From Hyphomicrobium sp. CS1BSMeth3 (lineage in GTDB: Bacteria; Pseudomonadota; Alphaproteobacteria; Rhizobiales; Hyphomicrobiaceae): a DNA stretch of 64,000 nt. Made by a program: the position numbers and the translations under genes. The notes beneath the pieces were generated by a model. It made no database searches and had not been told where the DNA came from. It was given only the letters and a program-made list of their open reading frames with translations. Each line of letters opens with the position of its first letter. Within the stretch, counting starts at the first letter, position 1. The stretch spans positions 1,116,001-1,180,000 of the forward strand of contig NZ_FPEI01000005.1 in NCBI RefSeq assembly GCF_900117415.1, in the 5' to 3' direction. Positions 26,556-34,982 of the stretch are shown piece after piece.

Positions 26556-27491
26556 ATGAAATCCGCCTGCGCGCTCGTTCTGGCCATCGGTGCGGCCGTC
26601 TTGTTCGGATCGCCTGCTGCGAGGCCTGCGCTCGCGCAAGGCTCATCGCTCAACGAAAAGATCAACGCCTACATCGGGTGCATCAACCGACTCTCCGAGC
26701 GCTCGTATGCCTCGCGCCAGCGCTACTTCAGTTGGGCTGCCAAGAGCGGCCCGACCGGCAAGGAGCGCATCATCTATGGGCTCTACACGATCTATGACAC
26801 GACCGACTGCAGGCGGAACGTGGAGAAGGCGAACGAGCTCGAGCCGCGCGATGTCGAGCTCGAGACGGCAGCATCCAACTACGCCGAGGCTGTGACGGCG
26901 CTCGAAGCGCTGCTGAAAGAGGCGGACGACTATTACACGCAGGAGAACTACAAAGACGACAAGATGGCCAAGGGCAGAGCGCTCCATCCGCGTCTGGTCG
27001 CGGCGTGGGATACCTTCGCAGCCGCGGACCAGAAGCTGCGCACGGGCATCGACGAGCTTCAGGACGCCATGGCCGCTCAGCGCATTGCCGAGATCGAGCG
27101 CACGGAAGGCCTCAAGGATCGCTATCACGTCGAGGCCGTGATGCTCAGCGCCAAGCGCCTTATGCGCGCGCAGACGGCTTCGCAGCAGGATCTCAAGGCC
27201 GTCGCCAAGGCGCTCGATGACTACGAGGCCATTCTCAAGGCAACGGAGGCGTATGCCGAGGCCAACAAGGACGTAAAGATCGGCTCGAGCTTCATCAGCA
27301 CGGCCAAGACCTACCTGACGACCGCAAAGCAGCTCATGCGCCGCGTGCGGGACAAGGTTCCCTACAACCAGGGTGAGAAGATGATGCTGGATACCGGCGG
27401 CGGTGCCTGGATGGTCGAGGGCTCGCCGGCCCGCGCGACGCGGGACTACAACCAGCTTGTGAGCAGCTACAATCGCGGGGCAAAATTCTAA
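26556..27491 (+). CDS. DUF3829 (YiiG-like) exported protein
   Basis: A 311-residue protein with a signal peptide ending near ALAQGS, so periplasmic or lipid-free exported. The family pattern is clear: YIGCINRLSERSYASRQRY, SGPTGKERIIYGLYTIYD, C-pairing cysteines, and a long helical remainder with ALEALLKEADDYY and ATRDYNQLVSSYN. DUF3829 proteins are widely distributed and not functionally characterised. It is a single gene followed 69 bases later by the LysR gene. Confidence 0.85.
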   Translation: MKSACALVLAIGAAVLFGSPAARPALAQGSSLNEKINAYIGCINRLSERSYASRQRYFSWAAKSGPTGKERIIYGLYTIYDTTDCRRNVEKANELEPRDVELETAASNYAEAVTALEALLKEADDYYTQENYKDDKMAKGRALHPRLVAAWDTFAAADQKLRTGIDELQDAMAAQRIAEIERTEGLKDRYHVEAVMLSAKRLMRAQTASQQDLKAVAKALDDYEAILKATEAYAEANKDVKIGSSFISTAKTYLTTAKQLMRRVRDKVPYNQGEKMMLDTGGGAWMVEGSPARATRDYNQLVSSYNRGAKF

Positions 27492-27560
27492 AAGCGATCC
27501 GGGTCTGCCCCGGTTCATGATCAGGCGCAGGTCGATTGGCGCAGTACTCGGGAGGCACCG

Positions 27561-28481
27561 GTGCTGGACAAGCTGGAGTTTATGATTGCCCTCGCCCGCG
27601 AGAAGCACTTCGGGCGGGCCGCCGAGAGCTGTGGTGTGGCGCAGCCCACGCTCTCCCAGGGCATCCAACAGCTCGAGGAAATGCTGAACGTGCCGCTCGT
27701 GAAGCGCTCGTCGCGCTTTCTCGGCTTCACGCCGGAAGGCGAGCGCGTGTTGGTCTGGGCGCGCCGCCTCGTCGGGGACGCTCAGGCCATGCGCAAGGAG
27801 ATCCTCGGGATGCAGCAGGGCCAGGGCGCCCAGCTCCGCATTGCCGCGATGCCTGCTGCCATGCCGCTCGTTGCCTCCCTGACGGCTCCCTTTCAGCTCC
27901 GCAATCCGACCGTGCGGTTCACCCTGCTCACGCGTACCTCGGACGAGATCATGAGCCTGCTGCACGAGCGCGAAATCGATGCGGGCGTTCGCTACATGAG
28001 CAGCGCGCCCAGCGGCGACGTCGACGAGGTCCCGCTCTATGAGGAGCGATACCTGTTGCTGACGACCGCGGGCGGCCGCTACGGCGACGCCACCGAGATT
28101 GCCTGGTCCGAGCTCGCGGCGCTCCCGCTCTGCCTCTTCGCGCCGAGCCTGCAGCAGCGGCGCATCATTGACGAAGCCTTACGCCGCCGAGGTGTCGAAG
28201 TACGCCCGGCCATCGAGACGGATTCCATTCTGGCGCTGACGACGCATGTGCGTACGGGACGCTGGGTCAGCGTCGTCTCGAGTCTGGTCGGAGATGCCAT
28301 CGATTTGTCCGGCTCGCTGCGGGTTGCCCCCATCGTCGATCCCGAAGTCGTGAGCTCGATCGGCCTCGTGGTCTCGAAGCGCTTTCCGCTTCAGCCTGCC
28401 ATGGCAGCGCTCATGGCCGAGGCACGCCGTGGCTTCACCTATGAGCCTGCATCGCAGCTCGATGGTCAGGCCAGTAACTGA
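27561..28481 (+). CDS. LysR-family transcriptional regulator
   Basis: A 306-residue regulator with an N-terminal winged helix-turn-helix (FMIALAREKHFGRAAESCGV then AQPTLSQGIQQLEEML). The effector domain is of the periplasmic-binding fold. It is encoded 17 bases before the polysaccharide deacetylase and may be co-transcribed with it. Its target and ligand are unknown; related regulators often stand near formate dehydrogenase genes, none of which is seen here. Confidence 0.9.
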   Translation: MLDKLEFMIALAREKHFGRAAESCGVAQPTLSQGIQQLEEMLNVPLVKRSSRFLGFTPEGERVLVWARRLVGDAQAMRKEILGMQQGQGAQLRIAAMPAAMPLVASLTAPFQLRNPTVRFTLLTRTSDEIMSLLHEREIDAGVRYMSSAPSGDVDEVPLYEERYLLLTTAGGRYGDATEIAWSELAALPLCLFAPSLQQRRIIDEALRRRGVEVRPAIETDSILALTTHVRTGRWVSVVSSLVGDAIDLSGSLRVAPIVDPEVVSSIGLVVSKRFPLQPAMAALMAEARRGFTYEPASQLDGQASN

Positions 28482-28498
28482 GGCACTGAAACTTACTA

Positions 28499-29143
28499 AT
28501 GGCGACCATCACACTGACTTTCGACAACGGGCCCGAGCCCGATGTGACACCGCACGTGCTCGACACACTGCGCCGGCACGATCTCAAGGCGACGTTCTTC
28601 GTTCTCGGCAGGAAACTCGTCGAGCATCGCGCTCTGGCGGAACGCGCCCATGGCGAAGGCCATTGGATCGGCAATCACACCTTCAATCATGCTGTGCCGC
28701 TTGGCCTGATGACGGGGCCGGGGGCCGCGGATGAGATTGCGCGGACGGAAGCGCTGATCGGTGACCTCGCCCATGAGCGCCGTTTCTTTCGTCCCTATGG
28801 CGGCGGCGGCCTGCTCGACAGGCGCCTCCTCAATGGCGAAGCGCGCGATCATCTGGCGGCGCATGGCTATACGATGGTTCTGTGGAATGCCATTCCCGAG
28901 GACTGGCGAGATCCTGAGGGCTGGGTGGCGCGTGCGATCGAGCAGTGCTTTGCGCAGGAAGAGACGCTGATCGTGCTGCACGATCTCCCGACCGGCGCGA
29001 TGAAGCACCTCGATCGGTTCATCGTTGCCGCAAAAGATCGCGGCGTGGCCTTCCAGCAGGATTTTCCGGCAAGTTGTCTGCCGATGATCAAAGGCCGCGT
29101 CGTACTGCCGATCGACAACTACGTCAGCGAGGCCGCCGCCTGA
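28499..29143 (+). CDS. Polysaccharide deacetylase family protein (NodB homology)
   Basis: A 214-residue cytosolic protein of carbohydrate esterase family 4. It starts ATITLTFDNGPEPDVTPHVL, which carries the TFDxGP motif 1. The usual second Asp of 'TFDDGP' is Asn here (TFDNGP), as in several non-canonical members. HxxxH motif 2 appears as GNHTFNH and motif 3 as RFFRPYGGGG. No signal peptide is present, so a role on intracellular substrates or puuE-like amidohydrolysis is possible. Family is firm, substrate open. Confidence 0.85.
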   Translation: MATITLTFDNGPEPDVTPHVLDTLRRHDLKATFFVLGRKLVEHRALAERAHGEGHWIGNHTFNHAVPLGLMTGPGAADEIARTEALIGDLAHERRFFRPYGGGGLLDRRLLNGEARDHLAAHGYTMVLWNAIPEDWRDPEGWVARAIEQCFAQEETLIVLHDLPTGAMKHLDRFIVAAKDRGVAFQQDFPASCLPMIKGRVVLPIDNYVSEAAA

Positions 29144-29175
29144 GTGGGGCGTTAGGCGCGCCGCGTGTCGGGGCC

Positions 29176-31269
29176 TCAGCCGGCGCGGCGCCGTCCGCGT
29201 ATGGGCCCGACATGGGCCTCTGCACGGGGCTCTGGCAGCTTACGGTCGACAGCCAGTTCTTTGGCGCTGTGAACCAGTTGCACCATCGGCTGCGGCTTCC
29301 CGAGCAGATAGCCCTGCGCCTCGTCGCAGCCTTCGCTGCGCAGGATGACAAGCTGCTGATCCGTCTCGACGCCTTCTGCGAGAACCTTGATCTCGAGCGT
29401 CTTGCCGAGGCTGAGCACGGCGCGCACGACGGCCTTGGCCTGCTGGCTATGCTCCACCTCGTTCATGAACGAGCGATCGAGCTTGATCTTGTCGAAGGGG
29501 AACTCGCGCAGCGTCGAGAGCGAGGAGTACCCCGTCCCGAAGTCGTCGATGGCGATCGTGACGCCGAGCGTCTTGAGCTGGCGCAGGATGTGCAGCGTCC
29601 GCGCCTTGTCGGCGATGATCGTCGATTCGGTGAGCTCGAGCTCGAGCCGGCTCGGCGAAAGATCAGTCTGGAGCAGCACCTCGTGCACAACGCGCGCGAG
29701 ATCGGCATTGGCGAACTGGACCGGCGAAAGATTGACCGCAATCTTATGCGGGACGCTCCAGCTTGCAGCCTCGCGGCAGGCCGTCCGCAGCACCCATTCG
29801 CCGATCGGGAGGATCGCGCCCGTCTCCTCGGCGATCGGGATGAACTCGACGGGCGACACCATGCCATGCACGGGATGCCGCCAGCGGAGCAATGCCTCGT
29901 AGCCGCAGATCTCGCCGCTCGCGATGGACGTCTGCACCTGATAGTGCAGCTCGAGCTGATTGAGCTCGACGGCGTGGCGGAGATCCTGAGCCAGCGAATG
30001 GCGGGCGCGGGAGGCTTCATCCATGCGCGCTTCATAGAAGCACGTGATCCGCGTAGCGTCGGCAATGGCGCGATACATGGCGAGCTCGGCGTTGTTCACG
30101 AGCCGCTCCTGCGTATCGCCATCCTCTGGATAGACGGCGACGCCAAGGCTCGCGCCGGTCACCGTCTGGAAATCGCCGAGATGGATCGGCGCGAAGAGAA
30201 CACCTTCGAGACGCGAGATGAAGTCGAGGAGATCGCCCTGCTCGCTGAAGCGCTTGGAAGCAGCAAACTCGTCACCGCCCGCGCGGGCGACGAATTCCCC
30301 GTCCCTCAGGAGCTGGCTGAGTCTCTGGCTGATGTTTCTCAGAGCCGCATCGCCTGCTTCGAGACCGCGCAGGTCGTTGATCTCCTTGAAACGGTCGAGA
30401 TCGATGCCGATGACAGCCACCCGGCTGTTTTCGCTTTTGGCGCGTACGATCTCGTGGCCGAGATTTTCCGCGAAGCGGGCGCGATTGGGCAGGCCGGTCA
30501 GGGCATCATTGTGCGCCAGATGATGCAGGCGCTCGGCCATGTCCTCGGTCGCCTTCGTATCGATGATGTAGGCGGCCACGCCCGTGCCGGCGATGATGAG
30601 GCTGACACCTGCGATGGCGATGGCCATCGCCACGAGCAGCTCGGGATCGACAAGCGGTGCGCCAGTGGCAGGCGGCGTCACGCTGAGCGCTGTCATGCCG
30701 GTAAAGTGCATCGAAAGATCAGCGAGGACGAACAGGCCCATCGCTGCATGATGCGCGTGCGCCCAAGGCTTGCGAACGGCCTGGCGAAGAGCCATGGCGC
30801 AGAGCACTACGGCCATGGCGACCGACGCGACGACGTAGCCGGTGCTCCACGCGATGACGCCATCAATGCGATAGGCCATCATGCCCGTGTAGTGCATGGC
30901 CGCGAGAGCGAGCCCGATGAAAGCGCCGCCCGCTTCGGGGAGCTGCCCGTTCCTGTAGCGAAGGGCGATGTGAAAGCCCGTGCCGCAGCCTGCAATCGCG
31001 ATCAGGAGCGAGAACATGGTCAGCAGCGGATCGAAGCTGATCGGCGCCCGGACGTCGAAGGCAAGAATGCTGATGAAATGCGTGCACCAGACGGAGGCGC
31101 CTGCCGCGACCGCTGCGAGGAACGTCCATCCATAGCGCTGCGTGCCGAGCTTTTCGCCGGCGCGATGGAACAAACCGAGCGCCACCCAGCTTCCGCTAAG
31201 GGCAACGAATGCGGCCAGAAGAACGAGCCGCAGATCATGCTCGGTGAGAAACACGGAAATGACGCGCAT
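29176..31269 (-). CDS. MHYT-GGDEF-EAL bifunctional c-di-GMP signalling protein
   Basis: A 697-residue membrane protein. The first 250 residues form a seven-helix MHYT sensor with three repeats (THFISI, MHYTGM, MHFTGM) that may bind copper and sense a diatomic gas. A GGDEF domain (about 270-430) retains the signature RAGGDEF, and an EAL domain (about 445-690) retains YEALLRW, ELTESTI and DDFGTGYSS. Both cyclase and phosphodiesterase motifs look intact, so it could make or degrade c-di-GMP. It stands alone, convergent with the deacetylase gene. Confidence 0.94.
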   Translation of the reverse strand: MRVISVFLTEHDLRLVLLAAFVALSGSWVALGLFHRAGEKLGTQRYGWTFLAAVAAGASVWCTHFISILAFDVRAPISFDPLLTMFSLLIAIAGCGTGFHIALRYRNGQLPEAGGAFIGLALAAMHYTGMMAYRIDGVIAWSTGYVVASVAMAVVLCAMALRQAVRKPWAHAHHAAMGLFVLADLSMHFTGMTALSVTPPATGAPLVDPELLVAMAIAIAGVSLIIAGTGVAAYIIDTKATEDMAERLHHLAHNDALTGLPNRARFAENLGHEIVRAKSENSRVAVIGIDLDRFKEINDLRGLEAGDAALRNISQRLSQLLRDGEFVARAGGDEFAASKRFSEQGDLLDFISRLEGVLFAPIHLGDFQTVTGASLGVAVYPEDGDTQERLVNNAELAMYRAIADATRITCFYEARMDEASRARHSLAQDLRHAVELNQLELHYQVQTSIASGEICGYEALLRWRHPVHGMVSPVEFIPIAEETGAILPIGEWVLRTACREAASWSVPHKIAVNLSPVQFANADLARVVHEVLLQTDLSPSRLELELTESTIIADKARTLHILRQLKTLGVTIAIDDFGTGYSSLSTLREFPFDKIKLDRSFMNEVEHSQQAKAVVRAVLSLGKTLEIKVLAEGVETDQQLVILRSEGCDEAQGYLLGKPQPMVQLVHSAKELAVDRKLPEPRAEAHVGPIRGRRRAG

Positions 31270-31416
31270 ACCGGTGCCCCAATGCGAACGACCGCGCTCT
31301 CTCCCTCTGGGAGCGCATAAGTTCGAGCCTCGAGGCTAGCGGGCGAGGTGCTAATATTGAATAAAAACTATCGCTTATTTACCGCTCTAGCGCGGTAATT
31401 TATCGGCATCTTTCGC

Positions 31417-31452
31417 GCCGGGCGCAACGCGACAATCGAGATTGCGCCCGGC
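31417..31452. terminator. Hairpin after the CysB-like gene
   Basis: GCCGGGCGCAA pairs with TTGCGCCCGGC across a 14-base loop, just past the stop of the minus-strand regulator gene. A second small hairpin (TTACCGC/GCGGTAA) follows at 31378-31397 next to T-rich DNA. Together they probably end the sulfite-assimilation transcript. Confidence 0.45.
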
Positions 31453-31464
31453 TGATGCGGCCCT

Positions 31465-32409
31465 TTACTTCGCGGTAACAACCTCGGCCGGCGGCACCGA
31501 GCCCTTTCGGATGGTCGCTTCGGTGAGCGTCGGCGAGCACAGCTCGATAAAGCGATAGGCATAGCGGCGCAGGTAGCTGCCGCGCCGCACAGCGATCCAG
31601 GTCGTGTTCGGCGGGAAGAGCCTATCCGCAGGGAGCAGCTTGAGCGGTGCATCGCGCTTCGCATCGAATGCCACCGACGCGATGATGCCGACGCCGAGAC
31701 CAAGCCCGACGTACGTCTTGAGCACATCCGTATCCATCGCGGACATCACCACATCGGGGGAGAGGCCTGCCTCGTGGAAGGCCTTGTCGATGTTGCCGCG
31801 GCCGGTGAAGCCTTCGTGATAGGTGATGATCGGGTACTCGGCGAGGGTCTCGAGCGTAAGCGGGTCGGCGCGCTCCAGCTCATGCCCCTTGGGTATGACC
31901 ACGCCGTGGTGCCAGGTGTAGTAGGGGAAGGTCGCAAGCTGCGGCGTCAGTGCAAGCGTCTCGGTGGCAATGCCGATTTCGGCCTGACCGCTCAGCAGCA
32001 TGTCGGCGATCTCAGGCGGGCTGCCTTGGTGCAGGGCAAGATGCACCTTTGGGAAGGCCTTGACGAACTCCTGTACGACGCCGGTCAGCGCGTAGCGCGC
32101 CTGCGTGTGCGTCGTCGCGATGGTCAGCTTACCTTCGTCCTGATCGGCGTACTGCTGGCTGAGCTTCTTGATGTTGGCTGCATCGACCAGCATGCGGTCG
32201 ACGATTACGGCCAGCTCCTTGCCGGGCTCGGTGAGGCCGAGGAGCCGTTTGCCGCGACGAATGAAGAGCTCGACGCCGAGCTCCCCCTCGAGATCGCGGA
32301 TGTGCTTGCTGACGCCCGACTGCGATGTGTAGAGCGCACCGGCGACTTCGGTCAGATTGTAGTTCTGCCGGACAGTCTCGCGAATAATGCGCAGTTGCTG
32401 GAAGTTCAT
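31465..32409 (-). CDS. CysB-like LysR regulator of sulfur assimilation
   Basis: A 314-residue LysR protein closely following the CysB/Cbl pattern: MNFQQLRIIRETVRQNYNLT, ALYTSQSGVSKHIRDLEGEL, TTHTQARYAL, and GRGNIDKAF in the effector domain. CysB-type regulators activate sulfate or sulfonate assimilation genes and respond to O-acetylserine, sulfide or sulfate. It is encoded 45 bases after the DUF934 gene of the sulfite-reductase operon on the same strand, which supports the assignment. Confidence 0.9.
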   Translation of the reverse strand: MNFQQLRIIRETVRQNYNLTEVAGALYTSQSGVSKHIRDLEGELGVELFIRRGKRLLGLTEPGKELAVIVDRMLVDAANIKKLSQQYADQDEGKLTIATTHTQARYALTGVVQEFVKAFPKVHLALHQGSPPEIADMLLSGQAEIGIATETLALTPQLATFPYYTWHHGVVIPKGHELERADPLTLETLAEYPIITYHEGFTGRGNIDKAFHEAGLSPDVVMSAMDTDVLKTYVGLGLGVGIIASVAFDAKRDAPLKLLPADRLFPPNTTWIAVRRGSYLRRYAYRFIELCSPTLTEATIRKGSVPPAEVVTAK

Positions 32410-32454
32410 ATCAGGACTCCCATCCGTCTTGTGAATATGCTCTGTGCAACGAGA

Positions 32455-33015
32455 TCATTGCTGTGCCGCCCCGATGCCCGCTCGACGCGAGCGCCAGCCG
32501 CGTGTCGCAGTTTCAGCCCCGCTCTGATAGACGCGTGACACGGCAGGCAGGGGTGCAACTTCGAGGGCGTGAATGGTGGCCGCGTTGACGATCTCGAAGG
32601 TCGTGAAGCCCGCGCGCAGCATGAGCGGGAGCTGATCGAGCAGCACGTCGCCCGTGGCCCGGATCTCGCCCGCATAGCCACTCTCGCGCAGGCGCCGCGC
32701 CGTCGAGTATGCGCGGCCGTCCGTGAACTTCGGAAAGACGAGCGCAATCACGGCGAGGCGGTTGACGTCGTCCGTGTCGAAGTCGAGGGCTTCCGAAGAT
32801 TGCACGACGACGCCGACCGGCGCTCCAAGTGCGGCCAGTGCGGGCTGCTCGGCTCGCCAGCGCGTGAGCGAGACAATAGCCTGACCGCCAATCGGGAAGG
32901 GCTCTGCATCGGCGATCGTGCGCCACGGATCGGGGACAAAGCTCGTTCCCGTCCACAGGCGCGGTTCGGTCGTGGCCGGCTTGAGCGGGCTGAAGAGCGG
33001 GGCGGGCTCAGACAT
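32455..33015 (-). CDS. DUF934 family protein of the sulfite-reductase operon
   Basis: A 186-residue protein. The DUF934 core includes LDFDTDDVNRLAVIALVFPK, FTDGRAYSTARRLRESGYAG and EIRATGDVLLDQLPLMLRAG. DUF934 genes sit beside CysI-type sulfite reductase in many proteobacteria, but the molecular role is not established. The ATG at 33015 overlaps the end of cysI by eight bases, indicating translational coupling; the longer frame upstream is an extension into cysI. Confidence 0.92.
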   Translation of the reverse strand: MSEPAPLFSPLKPATTEPRLWTGTSFVPDPWRTIADAEPFPIGGQAIVSLTRWRAEQPALAALGAPVGVVVQSSEALDFDTDDVNRLAVIALVFPKFTDGRAYSTARRLRESGYAGEIRATGDVLLDQLPLMLRAGFTTFEIVNAATIHALEVAPLPAVSRVYQSGAETATRGWRSRRAGIGAAQQ

Positions 33016-34702
33016 GGGCAGCCTCCCTGTCGGCGCGCCGCGTTGGCTCGGGACCGTAGAGCGCCGTGCGGAACGGCACTTTGCCGAGGCGACGATAGGC
33101 CACGACAAAAGTCTCCGAGGCGTCGCGGCGCAGCGAGAGGTACGTTTCGACGATCTTCTCTATGGCATCGGGCACCGCGTCGGCCGTGAAGCTCGGGCCG
33201 ATGATGTCTCCAACTTCGGCGTCGTCCTTCGGGCTGCCGCCGAGCGTGATCTGGTAGTGCTCGGTGCCTTTCTTATCGACGCCGAGGATGCCGATGTTGC
33301 CAGCATGATGATGCCCGCAGGCATTGATGCAGCCCGAGATGTTGAGGCGCAGCGGCCCGATTACCTCGGCGCGTGCGGGATCTGCGAAGCGCTTGGCGAT
33401 CTCCTGCGCGATCGGGATCGATCGCGCATTGGCGAGATTGCAGTAGTCGAGCCCGGGGCAGGCGATGATGTCCGTGATCAGCTCGGTGTTTGCGGTCTCG
33501 AGTCGCTGCTTGATCAGTGCATCGTAGATGCGCGCGAGGTCTGCAACGGCAACTGTCGGCAGCACGAGGTTCTGCTGATAGCTGACGCGGATCTCGTCGT
33601 GGCCGTACTGCTCGGCGAGCGCGGCGACGGCCTCCATCTGCTCGGCCGTCGCATCGCCCGGCACCTTGCCCGGCTCCTTGAAGGAGATGTTGACGATGGC
33701 ATAGCCCGGCACGCGGTGCGGCAGCACGTTCGTGCGGAGCCAGCGCGCGAAGAGCGGGTCGGTCGTGCGGCGCGCCTCTATGCCGGTGTCCTCCTGCGGG
33801 CGCGGCTTCAGCTTGCGCGGCGCGAAATAGGCCGCGATGCGCTGGAACTCCTCGTCGGGAAGGTCGATCGACGGGGCATCGAGCGTCGCCCACTCGGCCT
33901 CGACCTGGCGGCGGAACTCGTCGATGCCGAGCGCATTGACGAGGATCTTGATGCGCGCCTTGTAGATATTGTCGCGACGGCCATGCAGATTGTAGACGCG
34001 CATGACAGCCTCGAGATAGGAGAGCAGGCGCGCGCGCGGCACGAAGCGCGCAATCTCCTGCGCGACATAAGGTGTGCGGCCCTGGCCACCGCCGACGTAC
34101 ACGCGAAAGCCCGTCGCGCCTTCCGGTCCCTTCACGATCTTGAGGCCGATGTCATGGAAGAGGATCGCAGCGCGGTCCTCGGCAGCACCGGTGATGGCGA
34201 CCTTGAACTTCCTCGGCAGGAACGTGAACTCGGGATGGATCGTCGACCATTGCCGCAGCACTTCCGCCCACACGCGCGGATCCTCGATCTCGTCCATCGC
34301 GACGCCGGCATAGGGATCGGCCGTGACATTGCGGATGCAGTTGCCGCTCGTCTGGATGGCGTGCATCTCGACTTCGGCGAGAGCGTCCAGAATGTCCGGC
34401 GCGTCTTCCAGCTTGATCCAGTTGAACTGGATGTTCTGGCGCGTTGTGAAGTGTCCGAAGCCGCGATCCCACCGCCGTGCGATCATCGCAAGCTGGCGGA
34501 GCTGGCGCGATGAGAGCACGCCATAGGGAATGGCAATCCGCAGCATGTAGGCGTGGAGCTGCAGGTAGAGGCCGTTCTGCAGCCGAAGCGGCTTGAACTG
34601 CTCCTCCGTGAGGTCGCCGGCGAGGCGGCGGGTCACCTGACCTCGGAATTGCCTCGCGCGTTCGGTGACGAAGCCATGGTCGAACTCGTCGTAGCGGTAC
34701 AT
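33008..34702 (-). CDS. cysI: Sulfite reductase (nitrite/sulfite reductase hemoprotein family)
   Basis: A 564-residue siroheme and [4Fe-4S] enzyme. The N-terminal half-repeat contains QNIQFNWIKLEDAPDILDAL, TSGNCIRNVTADPYAG. The C-terminal half carries the cluster-binding cysteines in IIACPGLDYCNLA and LNISGCINACGHHHAGNIGI. It reduces sulfite to sulfide with six electrons, probably delivered by the ferredoxin encoded at the head of the operon since no CysJ flavoprotein is seen. Nitrite reduction is a family alternative, but the DUF2849/DUF934/CysG context favours sulfite. The start at 34702 begins the conserved MYRYDEFD. Confidence 0.93.
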   Translation of the reverse strand: MYRYDEFDHGFVTERARQFRGQVTRRLAGDLTEEQFKPLRLQNGLYLQLHAYMLRIAIPYGVLSSRQLRQLAMIARRWDRGFGHFTTRQNIQFNWIKLEDAPDILDALAEVEMHAIQTSGNCIRNVTADPYAGVAMDEIEDPRVWAEVLRQWSTIHPEFTFLPRKFKVAITGAAEDRAAILFHDIGLKIVKGPEGATGFRVYVGGGQGRTPYVAQEIARFVPRARLLSYLEAVMRVYNLHGRRDNIYKARIKILVNALGIDEFRRQVEAEWATLDAPSIDLPDEEFQRIAAYFAPRKLKPRPQEDTGIEARRTTDPLFARWLRTNVLPHRVPGYAIVNISFKEPGKVPGDATAEQMEAVAALAEQYGHDEIRVSYQQNLVLPTVAVADLARIYDALIKQRLETANTELITDIIACPGLDYCNLANARSIPIAQEIAKRFADPARAEVIGPLRLNISGCINACGHHHAGNIGILGVDKKGTEHYQITLGGSPKDDAEVGDIIGPSFTADAVPDAIEKIVETYLSLRRDASETFVVAYRRLGKVPFRTALYGPEPTRRADREAAHV

Positions 34703-34715
34703 CGTGGAAAGTTCC

Positions 34716-34982
34716 TCAGACGGTTGGGGCGCCGGCAGCGCGGATCTTCTCGCGCACGGAAAGCGGCGTTGGGTGGCCATCGACGATGGCGACATCGAAG
34801 GCGTAGACGGCTGTGACTTCGCTCCGCTCGACGGCGGCGAGCGCGAGCTTCTCGAGCTTCGCGCGCGCGTCAGCATCGGGAGCAGCGGTGGCGTCGGCGA
34901 GCTTCTCGACCCAGGTGCCATCATCCTTGAGATAAACGACGGCGCCGGTGCGCAGGATGTTGGCGGTGACGATACTAGGCAT
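34716..34982 (-). CDS. DUF2849 family protein
   Basis: An 88-residue protein beginning MPSIVTANILRTGAVVYL and containing VEKLADATAAPDA. DUF2849 genes are found between cysG and cysI in alphaproteobacteria, so a small accessory role in sulfite reduction is inferred. The start lies eight bases inside the end of cysG. No motif for catalysis is visible. Confidence 0.9.
   Translation of the reverse strand: MPSIVTANILRTGAVVYLKDDGTWVEKLADATAAPDADARAKLEKLALAAVERSEVTAVYAFDVAIVDGHPTPLSVREKIRAAGAPTV

Noticed and set aside
28945-31320. 791-codon plus-strand frame opposite the GGDEF/EAL gene
   Set aside because: Translation lacks any fold-like pattern; all c-di-GMP motifs are on the minus strand.
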